Counted from the first letter of the stretch, positions 16,064 to 25,783 are shown. The stretch is 43,665 nt of DNA from JBCBEX01 sp038528235 (GCA_038528235.1 JBCBEX010000029.1:1-43665); one strand, 5' to 3'. The notes: generated from the sequence alone by a model not told the origin. Made by a program: numbers and translations.

Positions 16064-17212
16064 ATGCAGATCCTCGCGCTCGAACCGTGGTTTGGCGGGT
16101 CGCACAAGCACTTCTTGCGCGACCTAATGCGGCATAGCCGTTCCTCGTGGACGCCAATCACAATGGCAGCGCGATACTGGAAATGGCGCATGCAAGGCGG
16201 GGCCGTGACACTCGCTCAGAAGGCCAACGACGCCGTCGACGCGGGGCTACGCCCAGACGTGGTCTTTGCTTCGAGCATGGTCAACCTGCCCGCCTTCCTC
16301 GCGCTCACGCGGCCTCGCTTCGATGCCATACCCGTGGTGCTCTTCTTCCACGAGAACCAACTCACCTACCCCATCCGGCCCACTGAAGATGGGGGCGACG
16401 AGGAGCGCGACTTGACGTACGCGTATATCAACTACCTCTCGGCACTCGCCGCCGACCGCGTCGTCTTCAACTCGCAGTTCCACCTCGACGAGTTCTTTGG
16501 CGCGCTGCCCCTACTGCTCTCGCGGTTCCCCGACTTTACGCACCCAGGTACCCTGGCCGACATCCGTGCCAAGTCGACGGTGCTCCACCTCGGCCTCGAT
16601 CTCGACGGCCATGACGCGCACCGGGTTGACAATGATGCTGCGGAGGTGCTCGCACCGGGCCCGCCCGTGGTGCTGTGGAATCAGCGGTGGGAGTACGACA
16701 AGAACCCCTCGCAATTCTTCCGCACGATGAACCGCCTCGATGACGCGGGCGTGCGGTTCCGCCTCATCCTCGCGGGAAAGCACTACGAGGAGAAGCCGCC
16801 CGAATTCGAGCGCGCCTTCCAGCGCTACGCCGAGCGCATCCTGCACTATGGCTACGCCGAGGACTTCGCCGCCTACAGCCGACTCCTGCACCGCTCCGAC
16901 GTCGTCGTCTCCACGGCGCGGCACGAGTTCTTCGGCATCGCCATGCTTGAGGCGATCCACTGCGGGTGCCACCCGGTGCTTCCCAATCGGCTCACCTATC
17001 CCGAGTTGATTCCGGAGACGCTGCACCGCCCGCTTCTGCACGCGCCAGTACTCTACGAGGACGAAGACGACCTCTTTACCCTCCTGAAAGGCATCCTCAG
17101 CGGACAGGACAAGCCGCTACCTGACTCCGTCCTGCGTGGGATCTCGGACCACCTCAACTGGCCCGAGCAGGTCGCCCGCTACGACGACCTGCTCGACGCC
17201 TGTCTAAACTGA
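16064..17212 (+). CDS. DUF3524 glycosyltransferase, tRNA-queuosine mannosyltransferase (QTMAN/GTDC1) family
   Basis: A 382-aa GT-B glycosyltransferase. The N-terminal domain is the DUF3524 type: ILALEPWFGGSHKHFL at residue ~3, ARYWKWRMQGG at ~37, and FFHENQLTYPI near residue 95. The C-terminal nucleotide-sugar half has LWNQRWEYDKNP, LILAGKHY and ARHEFFGIAMLEAIHCGCHPV, a glycosyltransferase group 1 signature. The vertebrate member of this family adds mannose to queuosine in tRNA-Asp, so a tRNA sugar-modifying role is plausible here, but the bacterial substrate is inference. The gene converges on the giant repeat-protein gene with only 3 nt between stops. No queuosine synthesis gene (queA, tgt) is in the window. 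Confidence 0.85.
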   Translation: MQILALEPWFGGSHKHFLRDLMRHSRSSWTPITMAARYWKWRMQGGAVTLAQKANDAVDAGLRPDVVFASSMVNLPAFLALTRPRFDAIPVVLFFHENQLTYPIRPTEDGGDEERDLTYAYINYLSALAADRVVFNSQFHLDEFFGALPLLLSRFPDFTHPGTLADIRAKSTVLHLGLDLDGHDAHRVDNDAAEVLAPGPPVVLWNQRWEYDKNPSQFFRTMNRLDDAGVRFRLILAGKHYEEKPPEFERAFQRYAERILHYGYAEDFAAYSRLLHRSDVVVSTARHEFFGIAMLEAIHCGCHPVLPNRLTYPELIPETLHRPLLHAPVLYEDEDDLFTLLKGILSGQDKPLPDSVLRGISDHLNWPEQVARYDDLLDACLN

Positions 17213-17215
17213 GCC

Positions 17216-20200
17216 CTAGCGGACGATGGTGACTTTCTGCGTCTCCATGAAGGCGGCCGACGTCACGCGGATGAGGTAGACGCCACTCGGCAGAGCGCTC
17301 GCGTCGAATGCCACGTCATGGACCCCCGCCTCGTAGGTCTGCGCCGCGAGTACGGCCATGGTGCGTCCTCGTAGGTCGAAGAGCGTCACGTTTACCTTTG
17401 TCGCTTCGGGCAGCGCAAGCTGGAGCGTTGCACGATCCCGAAGCGGGTTTGGGTAGACCGCTTCGAGCGCGTACGCGTCGGGTAGTGCCGTGCTTTCTGT
17501 CACGACAGGAAGCTCGACACCATCGGTTTCGATCTCGTCACTATCGATCTCGTCGCTATCGATCTCGTCGCTATCGATCTCGTCGCTATCGATCTCGTCG
17601 CTATCGATCTCGTCGCTATCGATCTCGTCGCTATCGATCTCGTCGGCCTCCATCTCCGGGGCATCCTCCGGGGCATCGGTAGACTCGGTCGCGCCAGCCG
17701 AATCACGTGTACGCGACGCGTCCTCATTCGAGGGCGATAGATCGGAGTCCGTGGCGGTCGCCTCCGAAGGCTCCTGCGATTCTCCCGCGTCGGACGTGGC
17801 CGATGTCTCAGGGGAGCGCTCAGGTTTGGCCTTGTCCTCAGCGCTGCGTGCTGACGATTTTTCGGCTTCGAGGGCGGCCCACGCGTCGTCGTCGGTGACG
17901 CCCCACACGAGGCCCGCTGTTGTCGAGAGCACTGGAAGCACCCTGCGCGCATCGCTTGTAACGGCGTGGGCCATGCGACCGAGCGCTAGTGGTTCCGCCA
18001 CGCGCGATCCGTCGCCCAGCTTCTCGAACGTGAATCGGTCGGTGTTCGTGACTTCGCTTGGGAACGTGCCGACGCGGCCTTCATAGGCATAAACGCCCGC
18101 CTCAGCCTCACGGTCGACGGTCACGGTGAAGCGCTCGGAGGTCATGCCGCCAGCGTCGAGGCGCACGCGGAACGGACCGAACTGTACCTCTTCGAAGTCG
18201 CTCGGGGAGATCAAAACGAGCCACACGTCTTGAGCAAGCCGTCCGTCGGTCGGGTTCGTTACCTCTCCCGTGAAGGTGAACGAGCCGCCGCCGTTGCCGA
18301 CGAAGATCGGCGCGTCGTCCGGCGTGAGGCGCACGACGAGCGTCTCAGTTGGTGGTGGCGGAGGCGTCCGCGGGATAATGACAGGGAGCGTGTCGGCGTT
18401 GCCTTCGATGTCCGTCGCGCGGAGCGTGCCGGTGGCGTCCAGCATCGGGTCGATGGGCGTCGCAGTGTAGCTCACCACGGTCGCACCGGCTGCAAACGGA
18501 TCGACCACGAGCGTGAGATTCACTGACCCTGGATCGAGCACGACGCTTGCGACGCCGGTGTCGTTGATGCGGTTCTCCTCGGCGGTGCCAGCGAAGACCT
18601 GGCCCGACAGCGCGCCCGTAATCTCCGGCGGCGTCAGGTCAGCCCCGCCGTCGTCCGGGATGAGGAAGACCACCGCGCGGTTGTCGGCGAAGTTCTCTTC
18701 GTCGTCGCGGACCACGAGGTCCTCGGCCTTCAGGCGTACCTCGGCGTTGTCGCCGGCGGAGCCGAAGTCGAACACGGCCGTGCCGGTTTCGCCCGGGGCG
18801 ATAGCGCCGATGACGAGCTGCTTCGGCCCCGTGGCTACGTCGAAGGTCTTCGTGATCTTGACGCGGACGCGGGTGGCGAGCACGGAGCCCGTGTTGGTGA
18901 CGAGGGCGGTGAGCGTGCCCGTGCCGGGCCCTGTGAAGGCAATCTCCGTCGAAAGAGCCAGGTCGAAGCGCTCCTCGTAGGTGCGCACGAGCGGGGCCGC
19001 CGCTACGTTGGGGTTCCCCGCCGCATCATCGGCGACGCCGCCATCGACCGCCACGGTCACCTCGCCGAAAGTGGACGGCGTCACGTTGACAGTGTAGACA
19101 GGAGCGCCGCTGTCGTCGAAGTCGGTGAGCGTGCCGTTGGTCACGTCGATATCGTCGGCGGTGAAGCCAACGACGGCCTCGGAAAAGGTGATCGTGACCA
19201 GGAACGGCGACTGGACTGTCGGCTCGGGCGTCACCGTGGTGACAGTGACAGTCGGAGCGCCGGAGTCTTTGTCGACGGTGTTGGTCGCCTCGTCGCCCGC
19301 GTTGCCAAGCGGGTCAGTCAGGGTGACTGAGAGCGTCAGGATGCCGTCGGGAAGGTTGCTCACGTCGATGTTAGACACCTGCTCGCTCGTGAGCGAGTAC
19401 GTGAGCAGGAAGCCACCGCCTTTGTTGCCACGGAACGCGGAGAGATCGTTCACGCCACCGGGGACGCGCAGCGAAGCGCCGATGGTGCCGGAACCCGTGA
19501 CCTCGCCAGCACCGCCATCGGAGGTGATCGTGTAGACGAAGCTGGCGCCTTCCCCGGCTTCGCTGATGGTGAAGCTCACCGCGGTCGCCGTAGAAGCGTT
19601 GATCACGTTCTGATCGAAGGCGACGGTATAGCCCGTCGGTCCCTCGTCGTCGAAGGTGATGGCGAAGGTGTCGGCCGCCTCGTTGGGGTTGCCTGCCAGA
19701 TCCGTGGCCACGCCCGCAGCGATATCGACGGTGATTTCGCCCGCGCTGTCTGGGGTGAGGTCTGCAGCAAAGGTCGTGCTGTCTGGAGTCGAGACGGGCC
19801 CAAGCGAGCCGCCGGTCACGTTGATGTCCTCGGCGGCGAAGCCGGAGACGACCTCGCTGAAGGAGAACGAGAGCGGGATCGGCTGCGTGGCCGTCGGGTC
19901 GTCGAGCGTGGTGGCGATTACGACCGTCGGCGGCTCGGCGTCGAGGATTTCTGTCTCGAAGCTGCCCGCGTCGCAGAGGGCTGTGCCGTTGGTCGGGTTG
20001 CCGATGATGGGCGCGTCAAAGCCACGCTGGTCGGTTGGCCCGCAGGTACCGCCGATGTCGATGGCAGGGCTGCCCGCTAGGAGCGCGTGGGTGGAGGTTG
20101 GCCCGCCGTTGTTGGTGAGGGGCCCGATCAGCGGATCCGCGACCAGGTCCGAATCAAAGCCCGTGGCCGAGCCGACGTTACCGATGACGTTATTTCCGTC

Positions 20201-23200
20201 GCTCACAAACGCGCCGGCCGTGTCCGAGCCGTTGCCCGCGATGATAGAGGTGTTGACGGTGAACGTCCCCGAGGCGCTCGTTGCCGCCTGCCCGCTGTTT
20301 CCGGTCACTGTGGCGTTGTCCAGGGTCGTGCTCCCACTGGCCTGATAAATACCGCCGTTGGAGCCAAAGACCGTGGTGTTACCACTCACCGTAGAGTTGG
20401 ACACGACGACCGTCCCGCCGCTGTTGAAGATTCCGCCCCCATCGTTGGAACTGGTGTTCTCAGCGACGAGCGAGCGGATCAGGTTGAGCGAGCCGTTCGC
20501 CTCCACGAACAGGCCCCCTCCATTTGCTCCAAAGTTGGCATCATTGTCTTTGACGACAGACTCAGCAAGGGTGAGCGTGCTGTTGACGCTAACGAGGATG
20601 CCCGCTCCACTAGGGCCTGTCGTCCTACCACGTTCGATGGTGAGCCCGTGGATGCGTACGTCGCCCGCCGAGCCGGCGATAGTGAAGACGCGGTTGGTGC
20701 GCGTACTGCTCAGGCCACCGCTCACAGTCAGGACCCGCGCGCCAGGGCCTTCGACCACGACGTTAGACGCGACTGTGAGGTCCGCCCCGTTGAGGTTGAT
20801 TGTGCCCGTGACGTCCGGTGCGAAGCGGACCGTGTCAGCCTCCGCAGCAAGGTTGGCGTCGGCGGCGGCGATGGCTTCGCGGAGCGAGCAGTCGGCGTCG
20901 CAGGTGCCGTCGTTGGTGTCGTCCGTCTTTGTGACGAGAAACGTCTGCGCTGTAATCGCCACGCAGTCGCTTGCGCTCGTGGCGCCTTCGACGTCGGTGG
21001 TGGTACCCGCCGGGCACGACGTTGTAGACGTGGCTTCTTCTATGTCTACATAGCTGCCGACGGGCGCGGGGAGGCACATCGACTGGCCCGCCTCGGGCTG
21101 GAAGGTGCCCAACTCACACGGCGACTGCGCGATGGCTCCCTCTGCTGGGACGAAATTACCCGGATCGGCGTCGAGGCAGCTCGTTTGGCCTTCGAGCGGT
21201 TGGTAGGTGCCGAGCGCGCAGACCTCCGCTTCCGTCGCACGCTCGACCGCCACGAAGCGGCCTGCCGGAGCAGGGGCGCACGAGGTCTGGCCTTCAAGCG
21301 GCTGGAACGTGCCAGGCACACATGGTTCGGCCTCAGTCGCGCCCGCCATCGCAACGAACGTGCCGGGCGGAGCCGGGAGGCAGTTCGTCGGGGCGTCTGG
21401 GTCGAGGAAGAAGCCGGGCGCGCACTCGAAGCGGAAGCCGAAATCGGCGTCGTTGAAGTCCTCCTGAGACGCCAGCACAACCGTCTGCGGATCGTTGCCC
21501 GTCGTCAGGACGAAGCCCTCGGGTACGGTCGTCGTGTCGACTGTAACGGTGTAGGTGCCAGCCAGGATGTCCGTGAGGTCGTAGGCCCCCGAGGCGTCGG
21601 TCGTGGCGCTCTGCTCGCCCGCATCTAGTTCGTCGTTGCCGTTGGCATCGAGGAAGAGGGTGACGCTTTCAAGGCCACCTTCGCCCGCGTCCTGGACGCC
21701 GTCGCCGTTGCGGTCGTTGAAGACGAAATCGCCGATGGTACCCACGGCAAGCGTGACGCCGAGCGCCGCAGAGAACTCGCTCGTGCCGCCAAAGCCGCTC
21801 GCCTGTCCGGCGTTGATGCGTGTTGCTGTGGCGGTGATCGACAGGGTCGTGGCAAGCTGTGTCGGGAGAACCAACTGGAACGCCTCTCCGCAGCCCGCCG
21901 TGACCGTCGCGTCCTGCGCGCCGAGGAACGTGTGCCCCTCACCGTTGCCGATTGCGTCCGGCGTGGTGACCGAGAAGAACTCCACACGGTAGTCCCCGGC
22001 AGCCGTGTCCAGGTCGTAGCCGATCGTAGTCGTTCCGCCATCTGCGAGCACCTGCGCGATCACAGGGAAGTTCTGGAGGCCGTTCGGGCCCACGTCCGCG
22101 TCCGTGCAGCCATCGTTGGCGGCCACCCCGAAGGGCAACAGGTCAATGCCGAGGCTGCTGTTATCGAAGACCTGGTTGCCGAGCAGCGCGTTGCCCACGG
22201 CGGGTTCGCCCTCGACGTTGATGCCGACGCCGTTGTTGGCAATCGTATTGCCGTCGTGCGCCCCGGTGCCGCCGATGGTGTTGTTGGGGGCATTGAAGAT
22301 CTGGACGCCGTTGCCGTCGTTGCCGAGGTCGTCGCCGGCGGCGTTGGTACCGACGAAGTTGCCAAGGACGGTGTTGTCTGTCGAGGTGGCGTTGATGTAG
22401 ATGCCGGCTAGGCCGTGGAAGCCAATGGTGTTCTCAGCGCCTGAGGCCGCGCCGCCGACGGTGTTGTTCGACGCGCCGAAGACGAGGGTCACGCCGAAGT
22501 TGGTATTGCCGAGGTCGTCGCCTGCGGCGTTGGTGCCGACGAAGTTGCCGAGGACGTTGTTGCCGGTGGTGCCATTGCCTGCGACCTCAATGCCGTCCTG
22601 GGAGCTGAAGCCAACGGTGTTGCCTTCGCCCGCGCCGGTGCCCCCGATGGTGTTGTTCGAGGCCCCGCTGGCCACGCTGATGCCTTTGCCGGTGTTGCCG
22701 CGGTTGGCACCCGTGGCGTCTGTGCCGACGAAGTTGCCGCGCACGACGTTGCCATTGGTGCCTGTTCCTTCGAGGCGGATGCCGTTGAGGGCGTTGAAGC
22801 CGACGGTGTTGCCTTCGCCCGCGTTCGCGCCGCCGATGGTGTTGTTGGTCGCGCCACCTGCGATCAAGATGCCCCGGAGCGTGTTGCCGAGGTTGGCGCC
22901 CGCAGCGTTGGTGCCGACGAAGTTGCCCTGCACGATGTTGCTGGCCGTGGGCGCTTCTGAGATGACGATGCCGGAGCCGCCGTTGAAGCCGACCGTGTTG
23001 CCGGCGCCCGAAGCCGCGCCGCCGATGGTGTTGTTCTGGGCATCGTCCACGAGGAAGATGCCATGGATGCCGTTGCCGAGGTCGGCGCCGGCGGCGTTGG
23101 TGCCGACAAAGTTGCCCTGGACCACGATGTCGGAGTCGATACTGACGATGCCGTTGCTGAAGCCGATGCGGATGCCGTGCTCCGCATTGAAGCCGATGGT

Positions 23201-25744
23201 GTTGCCGGCACCGGGGTCCGTGCCCCCGACGGTGTTGTTGGTGATATTTCCACCAATGGAGACGCCGTCGCGCGAGTTACCAAGGTTGGCACCGGTGGCG
23301 TTTGTGCCGATGTAGTTGCCGAGGATCTGGTTGCCGGTCGGCGAGGCGCCTAGGTTGGCTACCTGAATACCATCGACGTTGAAGCCGATCGTGTTGCCTT
23401 CGCCCGCGCCGGAGCCGCCGATGGTGTTATTGGAGGGGCCAAAGAGGATGCGTACCCCGATGGCGCCGTTGCCAAGGTCGGCGCCTGCGGCGTTGGTGCC
23501 GATGAAGTTGCCCTGGATGGTGTTGTTGCTCGTCCCCGTGTTCTGCAGGATCAGGCCTTGCTCGGTGTTGTGGCCGATGGTATTCGCCGCCCCGGCCGCA
23601 CTGCCGCCGATGGAGTTGTTCGAGGCCCCGCCGAGGATCCAGATACCGTTGCGGTTGCCGTAGTTGTCGCCGTCGGCGTTGGTGCCGATAAAGTTGCCTT
23701 GGACGGTGTTGCCGGTCGTGCCCGCGAATTGGATGAGGATGCCGGTGCCTCCGTTGAAGCCGATGGTGTTGCCGGCACCGGCTGCGGTGCCACCGATGGT
23801 GTTGTCGGAGGCCGCATTCCTGATATAGATCCCACTCCCGGAGGGAAGGCCATAATCGAAGCCATCGAGATCGGTGCCGATGAAGTTGCCCTGGACGATG
23901 TTGCCGGTCGTCCCTGCGTCCTCGATCAGAATGCCATCGCCCCTCAGGTAGCCGAAGACGTTGCGCTCGTCCGAGGTCGTGCCCCCGACCGTGTTGTTCG
24001 ACGCCCCATCGCGGATCGCAACGCCATTTATGCTGATGCCGATGACGTCGGTCGCGAGGTCGTCGCCGTCTTCATTGGTGCTGAAGAAGTTGCCGATGAC
24101 CGTGTTGCCCGTCGTGCCGGTGCCCTCCAGCACGAGGTTCTTGGGGCTGAAGCCAAAGACGTTGCCCTTAGACGCACCACTCATGGGGATACCCCCGGTC
24201 CCGCCAATGGTGTTGTTCGTGGAGCCGCCCGTAATGACAAGGCCTGCGGTGCCATTGCGGAAGAACGAGTCCGCACCGTCCGAATCGGCGCCAATGAAGT
24301 TGCCAAGGACCTGGACACCGGAAACGCCGTCGTCCAGCCGAAGGGCGACCGGAGCGTCGCCAAGGACGAGGCCCTGGATCACCGAATTGGAGGCGGCAGC
24401 CCCAGTCACGACGATCCCGTAGACATCATTTCCCGTAACCTGGGAGGTGTAGGTCCCTCCATCCCCGGTGACGCCATCGATCGTGATCGGCGTCGTGATT
24501 ACGAGATCAGCCTCCAACACGATATTGCCCTGCCCCAACGGATCGAAGGTGATGGTGTTGGCGTCGGGGTTGCTATTGGCAGCGGCAACGGCCTCTCGCA
24601 GTGAGCAGTCCTGCACGGGATCGAACGCGTCGGCGCCGCAGATGCCATCGTTGCCACCGTCCGCGGTGTTGACCACGAGCATGGAGGGCGGAGGTGGGGT
24701 AGCGATCTCGATAGCCCCCGCGTCGCATACAGCGTTGCCGTTGAACGTGCCTGCGACGGGGGCGCTCTCGCCGCGCTGATCCTCCGGGCCGCACGTCCCG
24801 CCGATATCGATGGCGGGGCTGCCCGTGAGCAGCGTGTGCGTGAGGGTCGGCCCGCCGTTGTCGGCGAGGGGGCCAAGCTGGGGGTCCGTGCTGGTCTGGT
24901 CGCTGGTGCCGGTGAGGCCGCAGGCGTCGTCGCAGATGTTGAAGCCCTCCGAGATGATCGTGCCCAGGCCGAGGTTGGCGCCACTCCCGCTTTCGAAGAC
25001 CGTGTTGCCGACCGTGACGGTGCCTCCAGAGATACCGCTGACCTGCCCGAGTGTATGCGTATTCCCGCTGAAGGTGGAGTTCCTCACGGTGACGGTAGCC
25101 GAGGGGTTGCTCTGGATCGCGGCGGCCACGCTCGTAGAACTGGTCGTGTTGCCACTAAAGGTGCTGTTCAGCACCGTCACGACACCGCTTTGATTAAAGA
25201 TGGTGGAGCGATCAATGGTCGAGGCAGCGTTCCCGCTCAAGGTGCTGTTCTTCACCACGAGCGTCCCCTCATTTACGATCGCGCCACCGGTGTTGTCACG
25301 GAACGTGCACTGGTCTACCGTGAGGATGCCGTCGTTGTAGAGGAAACCATTCTGAGACCGAGTAAGCGTAAGGCCCGCGAGCGAGACGGTGTTGGGGGGA
25401 CCGCTGGGCGGAAACACCTGAACGACGAAAAAAGACTCCAGGCCGGCGTCGATCGTGATGCCCTCCGAGAGTCCCGTCACCGCATCGATCTCCACGTTCG
25501 TGTTGATGATGTATTCGGACGTGGGGAAGATGGACTGACCGTCGAGCGCCAGGTCGAAGCGGATCAGGTCGTCGCCAGCGGCGGCGTCAGCGGCTTCGAT
25601 CGCCTCGCGGAGGGAGCAGTCGGCGTCGCACGTGCCGTCGTTCGTGTCGGCGGTCTTGGTGACCACGAACGTGGTTTGGGCAAACGTGGGGAGCGTCGTC
25701 AAAAAGCCGAGGGCGAGGATCGCTGCGAGAGAGAGGGCACGCAT
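17216..25744 (-). CDS. Giant T9SS-exported CSLREA / beta-helix repeat protein
   Basis: A 2842-aa secreted protein. Start ATG 25744 opens a signal peptide (MRALSLAAILALGFLTTLPTFAQ). Approximate order: CSLREA domain (25-60), parallel beta-helix ending in a choice-of-anchor-type segment (~305-350), second CSLREA (~385), eleven ~63-aa NTIGG repeats (~500-1160), SdrD-like B domain (~1335-1440), cysteine-rich GCC2/GCC3-like modules (~1440-1590), third CSLREA (~1620) and second beta-helix, Ig-like adhesion domains (~1935-2250), CARDB-like domain, then an acidic Ser/Glu/Asp linker with a DEIDS minisatellite. The end (YPNPLRDRATLQLAL...SGVYLIRV) is a type A T9SS sorting domain. Likely a surface or released adhesin-like protein; no ligand can be named. 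Confidence 0.92.
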   Translation of the reverse strand: MRALSLAAILALGFLTTLPTFAQTTFVVTKTADTNDGTCDADCSLREAIEAADAAAGDDLIRFDLALDGQSIFPTSEYIINTNVEIDAVTGLSEGITIDAGLESFFVVQVFPPSGPPNTVSLAGLTLTRSQNGFLYNDGILTVDQCTFRDNTGGAIVNEGTLVVKNSTLSGNAASTIDRSTIFNQSGVVTVLNSTFSGNTTSSTSVAAAIQSNPSATVTVRNSTFSGNTHTLGQVSGISGGTVTVGNTVFESGSGANLGLGTIISEGFNICDDACGLTGTSDQTSTDPQLGPLADNGGPTLTHTLLTGSPAIDIGGTCGPEDQRGESAPVAGTFNGNAVCDAGAIEIATPPPPSMLVVNTADGGNDGICGADAFDPVQDCSLREAVAAANSNPDANTITFDPLGQGNIVLEADLVITTPITIDGVTGDGGTYTSQVTGNDVYGIVVTGAAASNSVIQGLVLGDAPVALRLDDGVSGVQVLGNFIGADSDGADSFFRNGTAGLVITGGSTNNTIGGTGGIPMSGASKGNVFGFSPKNLVLEGTGTTGNTVIGNFFSTNEDGDDLATDVIGISINGVAIRDGASNNTVGGTTSDERNVFGYLRGDGILIEDAGTTGNIVQGNFIGTDLDGFDYGLPSGSGIYIRNAASDNTIGGTAAGAGNTIGFNGGTGILIQFAGTTGNTVQGNFIGTNADGDNYGNRNGIWILGGASNNSIGGSAAGAANTIGHNTEQGLILQNTGTSNNTIQGNFIGTNAAGADLGNGAIGVRILFGPSNNTIGGSGAGEGNTIGFNVDGIQVANLGASPTGNQILGNYIGTNATGANLGNSRDGVSIGGNITNNTVGGTDPGAGNTIGFNAEHGIRIGFSNGIVSIDSDIVVQGNFVGTNAAGADLGNGIHGIFLVDDAQNNTIGGAASGAGNTVGFNGGSGIVISEAPTASNIVQGNFVGTNAAGANLGNTLRGILIAGGATNNTIGGANAGEGNTVGFNALNGIRLEGTGTNGNVVRGNFVGTDATGANRGNTGKGISVASGASNNTIGGTGAGEGNTVGFSSQDGIEVAGNGTTGNNVLGNFVGTNAAGDDLGNTNFGVTLVFGASNNTVGGAASGAENTIGFHGLAGIYINATSTDNTVLGNFVGTNAAGDDLGNDGNGVQIFNAPNNTIGGTGAHDGNTIANNGVGINVEGEPAVGNALLGNQVFDNSSLGIDLLPFGVAANDGCTDADVGPNGLQNFPVIAQVLADGGTTTIGYDLDTAAGDYRVEFFSVTTPDAIGNGEGHTFLGAQDATVTAGCGEAFQLVLPTQLATTLSITATATRINAGQASGFGGTSEFSAALGVTLAVGTIGDFVFNDRNGDGVQDAGEGGLESVTLFLDANGNDELDAGEQSATTDASGAYDLTDILAGTYTVTVDTTTVPEGFVLTTGNDPQTVVLASQEDFNDADFGFRFECAPGFFLDPDAPTNCLPAPPGTFVAMAGATEAEPCVPGTFQPLEGQTSCAPAPAGRFVAVERATEAEVCALGTYQPLEGQTSCLDADPGNFVPAEGAIAQSPCELGTFQPEAGQSMCLPAPVGSYVDIEEATSTTSCPAGTTTDVEGATSASDCVAITAQTFLVTKTDDTNDGTCDADCSLREAIAAADANLAAEADTVRFAPDVTGTINLNGADLTVASNVVVEGPGARVLTVSGGLSSTRTNRVFTIAGSAGDVRIHGLTIERGRTTGPSGAGILVSVNSTLTLAESVVKDNDANFGANGGGLFVEANGSLNLIRSLVAENTSSNDGGGIFNSGGTVVVSNSTVSGNTTVFGSNGGIYQASGSTTLDNATVTGNSGQAATSASGTFTVNTSIIAGNGSDTAGAFVSDGNNVIGNVGSATGFDSDLVADPLIGPLTNNGGPTSTHALLAGSPAIDIGGTCGPTDQRGFDAPIIGNPTNGTALCDAGSFETEILDAEPPTVVIATTLDDPTATQPIPLSFSFSEVVSGFAAEDINVTGGSLGPVSTPDSTTFAADLTPDSAGEITVDIAAGVATDLAGNPNEAADTFAITFDDEGPTGYTVAFDQNVINASTATAVSFTISEAGEGASFVYTITSDGGAGEVTGSGTIGASLRVPGGVNDLSAFRGNKGGGFLLTYSLTSEQVSNIDVSNLPDGILTLSVTLTDPLGNAGDEATNTVDKDSGAPTVTVTTVTPEPTVQSPFLVTITFSEAVVGFTADDIDVTNGTLTDFDDSGAPVYTVNVTPSTFGEVTVAVDGGVADDAAGNPNVAAAPLVRTYEERFDLALSTEIAFTGPGTGTLTALVTNTGSVLATRVRVKITKTFDVATGPKQLVIGAIAPGETGTAVFDFGSAGDNAEVRLKAEDLVVRDDEENFADNRAVVFLIPDDGGADLTPPEITGALSGQVFAGTAEENRINDTGVASVVLDPGSVNLTLVVDPFAAGATVVSYTATPIDPMLDATGTLRATDIEGNADTLPVIIPRTPPPPPTETLVVRLTPDDAPIFVGNGGGSFTFTGEVTNPTDGRLAQDVWLVLISPSDFEEVQFGPFRVRLDAGGMTSERFTVTVDREAEAGVYAYEGRVGTFPSEVTNTDRFTFEKLGDGSRVAEPLALGRMAHAVTSDARRVLPVLSTTAGLVWGVTDDDAWAALEAEKSSARSAEDKAKPERSPETSATSDAGESQEPSEATATDSDLSPSNEDASRTRDSAGATESTDAPEDAPEMEADEIDSDEIDSDEIDSDEIDSDEIDSDEIDSDEIDSDEIETDGVELPVVTESTALPDAYALEAVYPNPLRDRATLQLALPEATKVNVTLFDLRGRTMAVLAAQTYEAGVHDVAFDASALPSGVYLIRVTSAAFMETQKVTIVR
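17531..17644. repeat. 15-bp in-frame minisatellite (DEIDS repeat)
   Basis: Seven tandem copies of GATCTCGTCGCTATC, plus a partial eighth, with a single A/G difference in the first copy. The unit is 15 bp, so copy-number change keeps the frame; it encodes repeated DEIDS in an acidic linker just before the T9SS sorting domain. Near-identity at the DNA level indicates recent slippage or conversion rather than selection on protein alone. Confidence 0.95.
22250..24220. repeat. Eleven ~190-bp coding repeats (NTIGG beta-helix repeats)
   Basis: Eleven spaced copies of a coding unit centred on NNTIGG...GNTIGFN and followed by GNFIGTN. Spacing is about 180-225 bp, so about 61-74 residues per unit. The DNA word GCCGATGGTGTTGTT recurs near 22270, 22647, 22840, 23022, 23417 and others. 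The copies are diverged, unlike the 15-bp repeat, so they form an older tandem array building a parallel beta-helix. Confidence 0.85.
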
Positions 25745-25783
25745 GAGAACGAGGAGATCAGAGAGCAAACGTGGGGAGCGAAT

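Noticed and set aside
17531..17644. CRISPR-like array
   Set aside because: The 15-bp units are contiguous with no spacers, and they lie in frame within a coding region.
20087..24604. Several long plus-strand frames opposite the giant gene
   Set aside because: Their repetitive Val/Pro/Leu or Val/Asp/Gly reading comes from the coding repeats on the other strand; no start or motif supports them.
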